Assembly (NCBI GenBank): GCA_016183885.1
Contig: JACPDS010000003.1
Coordinates: forward strand, 1 to 6,859
DNA length: 6,859 nucleotides
From: Armatimonadota bacterium
GTDB lineage: Bacteria > Vulcanimicrobiota > JACPDS01
Direction: 5' to 3'
Shown: in pieces, positions 1 to 5,980 of the stretch
How positions within the stretch are numbered: position 1 is the stretch's first letter
Layout of the letters: every line of letters begins with the position of its first letter
Notes under the pieces: generated by a model
Told to the model about the DNA's origin: nothing
The model's input: the letters and a program-made list of their open reading frames with translations, nothing else
The model's database searches: none
Program-made: the position numbers and the translations under genes

Positions 1-519
1 AATTAATTTTCCTTGATCGATTACCGCGTCAATAAACGGCTCAAAATGTTCCAAAATAATGGCTGGTTCGATTAAAACTTCTTCTTCGCTCCACGAAGCG
101 CTGGTATTAATAATAGGATTGCCTAATTCTTTAACCAGACTTAAACAAATTTCATTATCGGGAACTCTTATCCCTACCGTCTTTTGATTGCTGATTACTA
201 TTTTAGGAACCATTTTGGTAGCTTTTAAAATAAATGTATAAGGACCCGGTAAAAGTTTTTTCATAATTTTATAAGCTAGATTAGAAATTTGAGCATATTT
301 GCTGACCTGAATTAAGTTAGAGCAAATAAAACTTAAAGGCTTCGATTTTTTAAAATTTTTCATGCGATAAATTTTTTCTATTGAGGAACGCTGGTGAAGA
401 TCGCAGCCGATACCATATACCGTATCAGTGGGATAAACCGCTATTCCTCCTTCTCTTAAAATATTAGCGCTAATTTTTATTAATTTTTCTTGAGGATAAT
501 CCTGATCAAAATAAATCAT
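1..519 (-). CDS. YrdC/Sua5/YciO-family protein, 3' end cut by window
   Basis: Reading the minus strand from the ATG at 517-519 gives 173 codons with no stop before the window edge, so the gene is partial and about 30 or more C-terminal residues are missing (the family is usually about 200). Family features seen: a GGIAVYPTDTVYGIGCD segment at residues 24-40, which is the YrdC nucleotide-binding start; KSKPLSF at 58-64; LLPGPYTFILKATKMVPK at 89-106; KTVGIRVPDN at 113-122; and INTSAS at 137-142, in place of the common STSAN. This fold binds ATP and threonyl-carbonate intermediates. TsaC/Sua5 members make L-threonylcarbamoyl-adenylate for tRNA t6A37, but the PGPYTFILKATK..P stretch resembles the YciO branch, whose role is less certain. 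I therefore assign the family, not the exact enzyme. No Shine-Dalgarno is visible upstream. The gene is divergent from the 867-1352 gene. Confidence 0.88.
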   Translation of the reverse strand, partial: MIYFDQDYPQEKLIKISANILREGGIAVYPTDTVYGIGCDLHQRSSIEKIYRMKNFKKSKPLSFICSNLIQVSKYAQISNLAYKIMKKLLPGPYTFILKATKMVPKIVISNQKTVGIRVPDNEICLSLVKELGNPIINTSASWSEEEVLIEPAIILEHFEPFIDAVIDQGKLI

Positions 520-569
520 TTAAAAAACTTATTTTAAAAATATTAAAAAATCCCTTTAAAATATTTTTA

Positions 570-586
570 ATACCAAGTTGCAATCA
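570..586 (+). repeat. Left terminal inverted repeat
   Basis: ATACCAAGTTGCAATCA matches the reverse complement of 743-759 at 16 of 17 positions; the only difference is C at 574 against T in the right end. Confidence 0.7.
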
Positions 587-628
587 TACTGATGAGGGTG
601 TCGCCAAATGAGAAATTTTGCAATGATT

Positions 629-655
629 TGTAGAGGTTCAATTTATTGAACCCGC
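629..655 (+). repeat. REP-like hairpin unit, copy 1
   Basis: The unit begins TGTAG and is followed by a perfect 7-bp stem, GGTTCAA (635-641) and TTGAACC (646-652), around a TTTA loop, then CGC. A GTAG tetranucleotide at the foot of a short imperfect hairpin is the known signature of REP sequences handled by REP-associated tyrosine transposases (RAYTs). No RAYT gene is present in this window, so the RAYT link is inference. Confidence 0.55.
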
Positions 656-681
656 GCCTACCCAGCATCAAGGTTAATAGA

Positions 682-708
682 GCGGGTTTGATAAATCAAA
701 CCCCTACA
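682..708 (-). repeat. REP-like hairpin unit, copy 2 (inverted)
   Basis: On the minus strand this 27-nt unit matches copy 1 at 22 of 27 positions. It has the same TGTAG start, the same TTTA loop and the same trailing CGC. Its stem is GGTTTGA (minus) paired with TCAAACC, extended by one more G-C pair to 8 bp. Four of the five differences from copy 1 are two pairs of compensating changes in the stem (C-G to T-A and A-T to G-C). The head-to-head arrangement of the two copies resembles a BIME. Confidence 0.55.
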
Positions 709-742
709 GGAATTTGGCGATAACAGCCCCTTAATATATCTT

Positions 743-759
743 TGATTGCAACTTAGTAT
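743..759 (-). repeat. Right terminal inverted repeat
   Basis: On the minus strand this reads ATACTAAGTTGCAATCA, the partner of 570-586. The match is far better than expected by chance at this spacing and contains G and C, so it is not just AT-rich coincidence. Confidence 0.7.
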
Positions 760-805
760 AAAATAGCGAGGGGAGGTGCCAAAAAAATTATTAAGAATGT
801 AAGGA

Positions 806-833
806 TTTACTTTTTAAAAAATGTCGTGATAAT
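806..833 (+). promoter_or_regulatory. Candidate sigma-70-type promoter for the 867 gene
   Basis: TTTACT (806-811, 4 of 6 with TTGACA) lies 16 nt before GATAAT (828-833, 5 of 6 with TATAAT). Transcription would start near 840 and give a short leader of about 27 nt holding the ribosome binding site. In sequence this AT-rich such matches arise easily, so this is a suggestion only. Confidence 0.35.
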
Positions 834-853
834 AATATTAGCGCTTAATATTT

Positions 854-860
854 AAAAGGA
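854..860 (+). promoter_or_regulatory. Ribosome binding site of the 867 gene
   Basis: AAAAGGA ends 6 nt before the ATG at 867, a good distance. It is one of the clearer Shine-Dalgarno sites in the window and supports this small unknown frame as a real gene. Confidence 0.6.
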
Positions 861-866
861 TAAATT

Positions 867-1352
867 ATGACAATTCGCATAGCTAAAGAAAATTTTTCAA
901 AATCTTATCATATTGAAGCGGGGCTTTCGGAAAAAGAAATTGTTTCTATCCGCAAAAATAACGATATTAAAGAAACAACTTCAATTCAGTACACTACTTC
1001 CGATCATTATATTATATATAATCATAACGATGGAAGAGAACCGATTAAATATTTAGAAAAACGAATTTTGCAAAATTACGCCTATATTACTACTCAATTT
1101 GAATTGCCTGAAGGAATTATTATTAAAGAAGAAGTTATTGAATACATAGGAAAAGAAAATCATCCCGCCACTCATTATTTAACCGCTAAAGATTCTAAAG
1201 GCAATAAACTAAAAGTAAGCAAAGAAAAACCTTTTTTAGGAAAATTGTATGGACGTAAAGAAGTAATTAAAATCTTTTCTCATTTAAACAATAAAACTAT
1301 TATATTAGATTCAAAAAAATTGAGCTTAAAAAGTTATACTCATAAAAATTAA
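867..1352 (+). CDS. Uncharacterised 161-residue protein
   Basis: I do not recognise this protein. It is a complete frame from ATG to TAA with a good AAAAGGA site upstream and codon choice like the neighbouring genes. It is lysine-rich and basic, with no signal peptide, no membrane segment and no cysteine. It looks like a mixed alpha/beta soluble protein: alternating hydrophobic stretches at about 47-51 (HYIIY), 70-80 (NYAYITTQFEL), 84-94 (IIIKEEVIEYI) and 143-148 (KTIILD) suggest beta strands. The ELPEGIIIKEEVIEYIGKE run (79-97) faintly recalls nucleic-acid-binding or CYTH-like strands, but the ExExK signature of CYTH is absent and I do not assign it. It converges on the enolase gene with only 16 bp between stop codons, and no terminator hairpin is visible there. 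Confidence 0.75.
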   Translation: MTIRIAKENFSKSYHIEAGLSEKEIVSIRKNNDIKETTSIQYTTSDHYIIYNHNDGREPIKYLEKRILQNYAYITTQFELPEGIIIKEEVIEYIGKENHPATHYLTAKDSKGNKLKVSKEKPFLGKLYGRKEVIKIFSHLNNKTIILDSKKLSLKSYTHKN

Positions 1353-1368
1353 TTAAAAACTTTATTAT

Positions 1369-2491
1369 TTATTTCTTGCTAACTGCAAAATTTGTTTCTT
1401 TTAAAAAAAAAGCTTCTTTTCCCGCATAAACTGCGTATTTCCCCAGCTCTTCTTCTATGCGCATTAACTGATTATATTTACATACACGGTCGCTTCGGGA
1501 TAAAGAGCCTGTTTTAATTTGTCCGGCGCCTATAGCTACAGCTAAATCAGAAATAGTGCTATCGGATGTTTCTCCGCTGCGGTGAGAAATTATAACTTTA
1601 AAACCGGCTTGTTTTGCCATTTCAATTGTATTTAAAGTTTCTGTTAAAGTTCCAATTTGATTTAATTTAATTAAAATAGCGTTAGCGGATTTTTCTTCAA
1701 TTCCTTTTTTTAATCTTTTAGGATTGGTTACAAAAAGATCATCTCCCACCAGTTGAATCTTATCTCCTAATTTTTCCGTTAATAGCTTCCATCCCATCCA
1801 ATCGTCTTCGGCTAAACCATCTTCAATAGAAATTATTGGATAATTATTTGCCCAATTAATATAAAATTCCACCAATTTTTCAGAATTAAATTTTTGTTTA
1901 GTGCTTTTATTAAAAACATATTGATTATTTTCATAAAAAGAACTCGCGGCAGGGTCTAAGGCTAAATAAATATCTTGACCGCTTTTATAGCCGGATTTGG
2001 CGATAGCCTGAAGAATTAATTCCAAGGCTTCCTCATTAGATTTTAACTCAGGCGCGAACCCTCCTTCATCGCCCACCGCTGTAGTTAAATTCTTGCTTTT
2101 TAGAATTTTCTTTAAATTATGAAATACTTCCGAACCCATTTGAATAGCATGCGTTATAGAATTCGCCCCAAGAGGAGCGTGATTTATTAGGCGTTCCGTC
2201 TAATTTAATCATTAGCTCGTCAACTTCTATTTGACTTGTAGCCTCAAAACCAATTAATTCCGGAGCAATAATTTTATTAACATTTTCTATAGCTTTATTT
2301 ACCGACATACCTAAATATTGGCGGGGATTATTATCTCTTAATTCTATAGCTTCATAGGTTCCTGTAGATGCTCCAGAAGGAACAGCCGCTCTTCCCATCG
2401 CTCCTCCTTCCAAAAAAACATCCACCTCCACAGTAGGATTTCCTCGAGAATCTAAAATTTGTCTTGCAAAAATTTCCGTAATTTTAGTCAT
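1369..2491 (-). pseudogene. eno: Enolase gene, broken by internal deletion and frameshift
   Basis: Enolase (2-phosphoglycerate to phosphoenolpyruvate, glycolysis) is recognised in two frames. The first runs from ATG 2491 and contains DSRGNPTVEVDV, the catalytic loop PSGASTG and LDGTPNKS. The second runs down to the stop at 1369 and contains MGSEVFHNLKK, VGDEGGFAPE, LALDPAAS, SIEDGL, VGDDLFVTN, the catalytic lysine in ILIKLNQIGT, SHRSGET and KTGSLSRSDR. After NKS-R the frame moves: four bases near 2173-2176 must be skipped to reach LGANSI in the second frame. LGANSITHAI then joins straight to QMGSEVF, whereas intact enolases have about 60-70 residues between GANAI and the RMGSEVFH segment. The missing part includes GGxHADN (catalytic His) and QEFM (catalytic Glu). 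Without the four bases the product would be about 372 residues against the usual 415-435. The true start is ATG 2491, not the upstream in-frame TTG at 2503, because GGAGGAG sits 3 nt before the ATG. This is either a pseudogene or an assembly error. Confidence 0.85.
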
Positions 2492-2494
2492 TTT

Positions 2495-2501
2495 CTCCTC
2501 C
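2495..2501 (-). promoter_or_regulatory. Strong ribosome binding site fixing the eno start
   Basis: Minus-strand GGAGGAG followed by AAA and ATG (2491). The in-frame TTG at 2503 overlaps this site and would give an extra MEEK that enolases lack, so the ATG is the real start. The site is well preserved although the gene behind it is broken, which hints at recent decay or a sequence error. Confidence 0.8.
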
Positions 2502-2510
2502 AAATTATAA

Positions 2511-3512
2511 TTAAAAAATTAAACTCTTAAGCATAATTAATAACCGATAAGAAAAAGCGGCTATTATTGCCGAAAAAGGAATAGTTAAAATCCAAGCCCA
2601 GACTATCCTTAGAGTTATCCCCCATCTTACCGCCGATAATCTTTGCACCGCTCCTACGCCGCTAATTGCTCCAGTAATTACATGGGTAGTGCTTACCGGA
2701 ATGCCTAAATGAGTTGATAAAAATAAACTAAAGGCTCCTGCGCTTTCCGCGCAAAAACCATCAATGGGCTTAAGTTTGGTAATCTTAGAGCCCATAGTCC
2801 TAACTATTCTCCATCCTCCAGCCATTGTCCCAAAAGCAATAAATAAATAGCAAAGAATTTGCACCCAGAAAGGAATATAAAATTTATCTAAATATCCATT
2901 CACAAAAAGAAGACCGGCAATTATTCCCATTGTTTTTTGAGCATCATTTGTTCCATGTCCTAAACTATATAAAGCCGCAGAAAATAATTGCAATTTACGA
3001 AAATATTTATCAATTTTATGAGGGGAAAATTTATTAAAAATCCAATAATTAATTATAACAAATATAAAAGCTAATATTAAGCCAATTAAAGGAGCAACTA
3101 CAATAAAAATTAAAACTTTTTTCCAGCCTGAAAAAATAACTGCCGAAAATCCAGCTTTGGCTATAGCCGCTCCAGCATATCCTCCAATTAAAGCATGAGA
3201 AGAACTGGTTGGAAGAGCTAAATACCAGGTAATCAAATCCCATAAGATTGCTCCAATTAAACCGGCTAAAATTATATGGGAGTCAATGACTTCAATTTTA
3301 ACCATTCCTTTGCCAATGGTTTTAGCTACTGCAGTTCCAAACAAAAAAGCTGCCGCAAAATTAAAAAAAGCCGCCCATAGAACAGCTAATTTAGGAGAAA
3401 GTACTCTGGTGGAAACAATAGTAGCAATAGAATTAGCGGAATCATGAAAACCATTTACAAAGTCAAAAACTAAAGCTGTTAAAATTATAAAAACTATATA
3501 AATTTCATGCAT
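2511..3512 (-). CDS. pit: PiT-family inorganic phosphate transporter
   Basis: An integral membrane phosphate:cation symporter (low-affinity inorganic phosphate uptake, often as a metal-phosphate complex). The 333 residues fit the short bacterial and archaeal PiT class. The two inverted PiT halves are visible. The first has FDFVNGFHDSANSIATIVST (16-35) and LPTSSSHALIGGYAGAA (100-116). The second has SLGHGTNDAQKTMGIIAG (183-200) and GIPVSTTHVITGAISGVGA (270-288). The paired xGxxD(A/S)xN-type and TSxSH/STTH motifs are diagnostic. Hydrophobic segments lie near 5-23, 43-63, 79-100, 132-157, 213-233, 257-272 and 300-325. The ATG is 3 nt after the stop of the DUF47 gene and has no Shine-Dalgarno of its own, which points to translational coupling. 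The enolase gene follows after a 19-nt gap to its ATG, so the three genes probably share a transcript. Confidence 0.95.
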   Translation of the reverse strand: MHEIYIVFIILTALVFDFVNGFHDSANSIATIVSTRVLSPKLAVLWAAFFNFAAAFLFGTAVAKTIGKGMVKIEVIDSHIILAGLIGAILWDLITWYLALPTSSSHALIGGYAGAAIAKAGFSAVIFSGWKKVLIFIVVAPLIGLILAFIFVIINYWIFNKFSPHKIDKYFRKLQLFSAALYSLGHGTNDAQKTMGIIAGLLFVNGYLDKFYIPFWVQILCYLFIAFGTMAGGWRIVRTMGSKITKLKPIDGFCAESAGAFSLFLSTHLGIPVSTTHVITGAISGVGAVQRLSAVRWGITLRIVWAWILTIPFSAIIAAFSYRLLIMLKSLIF

Positions 3513-3515
3513 ATT

Positions 3516-4133
3516 TTAAGCATGTTTTATCATTACGGCTTCTAAAACATCCATGACGTCCTCGCATTTATCTATAACCATTTCCATGCTTTCATAAATT
3601 TCTTTCCATTTAATCACTTCTAAAACATCGGTATGATTATTAAATAATTCAGCAATGGCTTTCCGATTAATTCTATCGCCTTCTTTTTCCAAACCTTTAA
3701 TTTCTTTACGCAAATTAGAAATATCTTTAAAAGTAGGCAGCATTTTAATTCCTTTTTTAATTACTTCTATAGAATTAATAATAGTTTCTGCCATTTTTAA
3801 AGAATCTCCAGTTGGCGCTTTAATTTTAAAAAGAGACATTTTAGAAGCAGACCCCTGAATATAATCCATAATATCATCTAAATTATTAGCTAACTGGTGA
3901 ATATCCTCGCGATCAATAGGAGTAATAAAAGTAGTATTTAAATGCACAATAATTTCATGTAAAAGCACATCCACCTGATGTTCTAATTCTTCAATTTTTT
4001 TAAGATTTTCTTCAAAAGAGCTGAAATCATCCATAAAATTTTTAAAATATTTTGCGGCCTGATAAATTAAATCTACTTGGTCATTAAAAAATTTATAGAA
4101 TTTTTCTACTTTAGGCAGTAAATTTAAACGCAT
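3516..4133 (-). CDS. DUF47 (PhoU-like) phosphate-transport regulator
   Basis: A 205-residue all-helical cytoplasmic protein of the DUF47/PhoU-divergent family, which typically sits directly upstream of pit and is thought to modulate PiT transport. Diagnostic segments: KIEELEHQVDVLLHEIIVHL (46-65), TFITPIDREDIHQLANNLDD (68-87) followed by IMDYI, and a second PhoU-like half at 137-200 with EIKGLEKEGDRINRKAIAEL (144-163) and MVIDKCEDVMDVLE (185-198). The acidic E..D clusters in both halves match the metal-binding E(D)xxxD pattern of PhoU proteins. The length is normal for the family. It is the first gene of the minus-strand cluster and is divergent from ETF-QO. GAGGG on the minus strand (4137-4141) lies 3 nt before the ATG and is the likely ribosome binding site. 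Confidence 0.93.
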   Translation of the reverse strand: MRLNLLPKVEKFYKFFNDQVDLIYQAAKYFKNFMDDFSSFEENLKKIEELEHQVDVLLHEIIVHLNTTFITPIDREDIHQLANNLDDIMDYIQGSASKMSLFKIKAPTGDSLKMAETIINSIEVIKKGIKMLPTFKDISNLRKEIKGLEKEGDRINRKAIAELFNNHTDVLEVIKWKEIYESMEMVIDKCEDVMDVLEAVMIKHA

Positions 4134-4271
4134 TTTCCCTCAGTTTTTTTAAAAAATTTATCTTCAATAATCTTTAAAAATTCTTTATATTTTTTATAAC
4201 TCCTTTTTCCTAAATTTTAAGTTAAAAGGTAAAGATTATTATTTCGTTGAATTTTAATAAAAATTATTCTT
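4134..4271. promoter_or_regulatory. Divergent intergenic region with an 11-bp inverted repeat
   Basis: These 138 bp must carry promoters for both the phosphate cluster (minus) and the ETF cluster (plus), but the sequence is so AT-rich that I cannot fix -35 and -10 boxes with confidence. It contains a perfect 11-bp inverted repeat, AATAATCTTTA (4166-4176) and TAAAGATTATT (4230-4240), 53 bp apart, and a small palindrome TTTTAAGTTAAAA (4215-4227). Either could be an operator or chance. The ETF-QO ATG has no recognisable Shine-Dalgarno. Confidence 0.3.
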
Positions 4272-5933
4272 ATGATAAAAATAGAGCCTGAATTCGAAAT
4301 TAATTTTGATATTTTATTTATTGGCGCGGGAATTGCTTCGATAAGCGCGGCTTATTATCTTAAACAATTAATTAATCAATATAATCAAGAAAATAAAAAT
4401 AAATTAAATAATATAACTATTGGAATTTTTGAAAAAAGCAAAGCTGTAGGGGATCACATCCTTTCCGGAGCAGTCCTTGAACCGAAAATTTTAGATGAAT
4501 TTATACCCGCTTGGGAAAATTCAAATATTCCCGTAAAAATAAAAGTAAGCCAAGATAATATGTATTTTTTAAATTCTAAAGGACAAATTCCTTTTCCGGT
4601 TATTCCTCCGGGAATGAATAACCACGGTAATTATATTATTTCTTTAAGCGAATTACTTAAATGGTTAAGCAATGAATGTGAAAAAATGGGGGTAGAAATT
4701 TATACTTCTGAACCAATAAAAGATCTTATTTATTCTAAAGAAGGAAAAGTAATCGGAGTAAAAACCGGAGAAAAAAGTTTAGATAAAGAAGCTAAAAAGA
4801 AAGCTAATTTTTCACCCGGCGCTGAAATAGGAATAAAAATTTTAGCCGCCGGCGAGGGCTCATACGGCTTTATTACTAAAAAATTAATTAATAAATATAA
4901 TTTAAACCAAAACCGCGAATCTCAAAGCTATGTTACCGGCATAAAAGAACTTTGGGAAATAACTCCAGAAAATTTTTCTAAAGGAGAAGTTATCCATACT
5001 TTTGGATACCCTCTCGATTTTAAAACTTTTGGAGGGGGGTTTTTTTATCATTTTAAAGATAATCTTGCGGCTCTTGGATTAGCTATCGGTTTAAATTACG
5101 AAAATCCTAAATTAAATTTACAAGAAGAATTGCAAAAATTTAAAACACATCCTTTAATAAATAAAATTTTATCTAAAGCTAAATTAATTGAATATGGAGC
5201 AAAAACTATTTCTGAAGGCGGTTATTATTCCATTGGGAAATTATCCGGAGAGGGATTTATCTTAATCGGAGAAGGAGCGGGATTACTTAATTCCCAAAAG
5301 TTAAAAGGCATCCATTTAGCGATTAAATCGGGAATACTGGCGGCGGAAACAATCTTCGAAGCTTTAAAATTAAACGATTTCTCACTTGATCAATTATCAA
5401 AATACGATCAAAAAATAAAAGAAAGCTGGATTTTTAAAGAATTGCATGCGGTAAGAAATTTTCATCAGGGATTTCAAAAAGGCTTAATCCCCGGGATGAT
5501 TCATACCGGATTACAAATGTTTACAGGGGGAAGAGGATTAATTAATAAATTTAAAACCCAAGAAGATTATCGGCATTTAAAAAAAATATCTGAATATTCC
5601 AGTAAAAACAAAGAATTTACACCTGACGGAAAAATCACTTTTGATCGTTTAACAGAAATTTATTTTTCAGGAGTTAAACATGAAGAAGATCAACCCTGCC
5701 ACTTAAAAATCAAGGATTTAAACATCTGCATAAATCGCTGTCATGAAGAATTTGGAAACCCCTGTACTTTATTTTGTCCGGCTAAAGTTTATGAATTCGA
5801 AAATAAAGAAGGTCTTATTATAAATCCTTCAAATTGTTTGCATTGCAAGACCTGTGAAATTAAAGATCCCTATAATATTATTGAATGGACTCCGCCTGAA
5901 GGAGGAGGAGGTCCAAATTATAAAAATATGTAA
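4272..5933 (+). CDS. Electron transfer flavoprotein:quinone oxidoreductase (ETF-QO)
   Basis: A membrane-associated flavo-iron-sulfur enzyme that passes electrons from reduced ETF to quinone. The 553 residues equal the usual bacterial length and correspond to fused FixC and FixX. Seen: FAD Rossmann start FDILFIGAGIASISAA (12-27), with I and S where P and G are usual; GDHILSGAVLEP (60-71); GIKELWEI (223-230); HTFGYPLDFKTFGGGFFYH (242-260); LGLAIGLNYENP (268-279); FKTHP (290-294); second FAD contact LIGEGAGLLNS..KGIHLAIKSG (331-354); and the hydrophobic membrane-contact region around 397-420. The C-terminal ferredoxin domain has FDRL..IYFSGVKHEEDQP (457-475) and C502P, C522xxC525xxC528 for the [4Fe-4S] cluster, and ends in PPEGGGGPNYKNM. 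Four extra cysteines (476, 486, 490, 498) precede it, recalling FixX. There is no signal peptide, so it should act on the cytoplasmic face. etfB follows after 47 nt. Confidence 0.95.
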   Translation: MIKIEPEFEINFDILFIGAGIASISAAYYLKQLINQYNQENKNKLNNITIGIFEKSKAVGDHILSGAVLEPKILDEFIPAWENSNIPVKIKVSQDNMYFLNSKGQIPFPVIPPGMNNHGNYIISLSELLKWLSNECEKMGVEIYTSEPIKDLIYSKEGKVIGVKTGEKSLDKEAKKKANFSPGAEIGIKILAAGEGSYGFITKKLINKYNLNQNRESQSYVTGIKELWEITPENFSKGEVIHTFGYPLDFKTFGGGFFYHFKDNLAALGLAIGLNYENPKLNLQEELQKFKTHPLINKILSKAKLIEYGAKTISEGGYYSIGKLSGEGFILIGEGAGLLNSQKLKGIHLAIKSGILAAETIFEALKLNDFSLDQLSKYDQKIKESWIFKELHAVRNFHQGFQKGLIPGMIHTGLQMFTGGRGLINKFKTQEDYRHLKKISEYSSKNKEFTPDGKITFDRLTEIYFSGVKHEEDQPCHLKIKDLNICINRCHEEFGNPCTLFCPAKVYEFENKEGLIINPSNCLHCKTCEIKDPYNIIEWTPPEGGGGPNYKNM

Positions 5934-5980
5934 GAAAAAAAGAATATAGAAATCAGGAGTCAGAATTCAAAAATAAAAAT

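Larger units (their letters stand above)
570..759. mobile_element. MITE-like inverted-repeat element carrying two REP-type hairpins
   Basis: A non-coding element of about 190 bp is bounded by 17-bp inverted repeats (570-586 and 743-759) with 16 of 17 positions matching. Inside these lies a perfect 9-bp inverted repeat, TCGCCAAAT at 601-609 and ATTTGGCGA at 712-720. At the core are two inverted, related hairpin units at 629-655 and 682-708. The outer sequences between these repeats are also loosely similar in inverted orientation (GAGGG near 594-598, CCCCTTA near 727-733), so the whole element is an imperfect palindrome. The TA at 571-572 and 757-758 could be a TA target duplication of the mariner/IS630 kind, leaving ends that read C(C/T)AAGTTGCAATCA; this is inference. 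There is no open reading frame, so any mobility would need a transposase in trans. It fills most of the 347-bp gap between the two divergent genes. Confidence 0.6.

Noticed and set aside
534..570. Inverted repeat TTAAAAATATT (534-544) and AATATTTTTAA (560-570), possible terminator or leader hairpin
   Set aside because: The arms are made only of A and T, the 15-nt loop is large, and there is no GC-rich stem. It sits upstream of the YrdC-family start, where a terminator is not expected. Chance is likely.
629..708. CRISPR-like repeat pair
   Set aside because: Only two units, in inverted rather than direct orientation, each with its own hairpin, and no cas genes. This fits a REP pair instead.
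1353..1368. Terminator between the convergent 867 gene and enolase
   Set aside because: The 16-bp gap has no GC-rich stem and no clear hairpin; T-rich and A-rich runs alone are not evidence here.
2492..2503. TTG at 2503 as the enolase start (adds MEEK)
   Set aside because: These codons are the GGAGGAG ribosome binding site itself, and enolases begin at the MTKI-type residue encoded from ATG 2491.
3049..3243. 64-codon minus-strand frame inside pit
   Set aside because: It lies wholly within the well-supported PiT gene in another frame and has an implausible composition rich in F, C, S and W.
3655..3858. 67-codon plus-strand frame opposite the DUF47 gene
   Set aside because: It is antisense to conserved DUF47 coding sequence, with no ribosome binding site or recognisable motif.
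4211..4237. Pho-box-like direct repeats upstream of the DUF47-pit cluster
   Set aside because: Only loose TTTAC/TTAAC-like matches with irregular spacing in very AT-rich DNA; not distinguishable from background.
5951..5967. AGGAG at 5955-5959 as the etfB ribosome binding site
   Set aside because: It is 21 nt from the ATG and there is no alternative in-frame start between them. The conserved EtfB N-terminus begins exactly at 5981.
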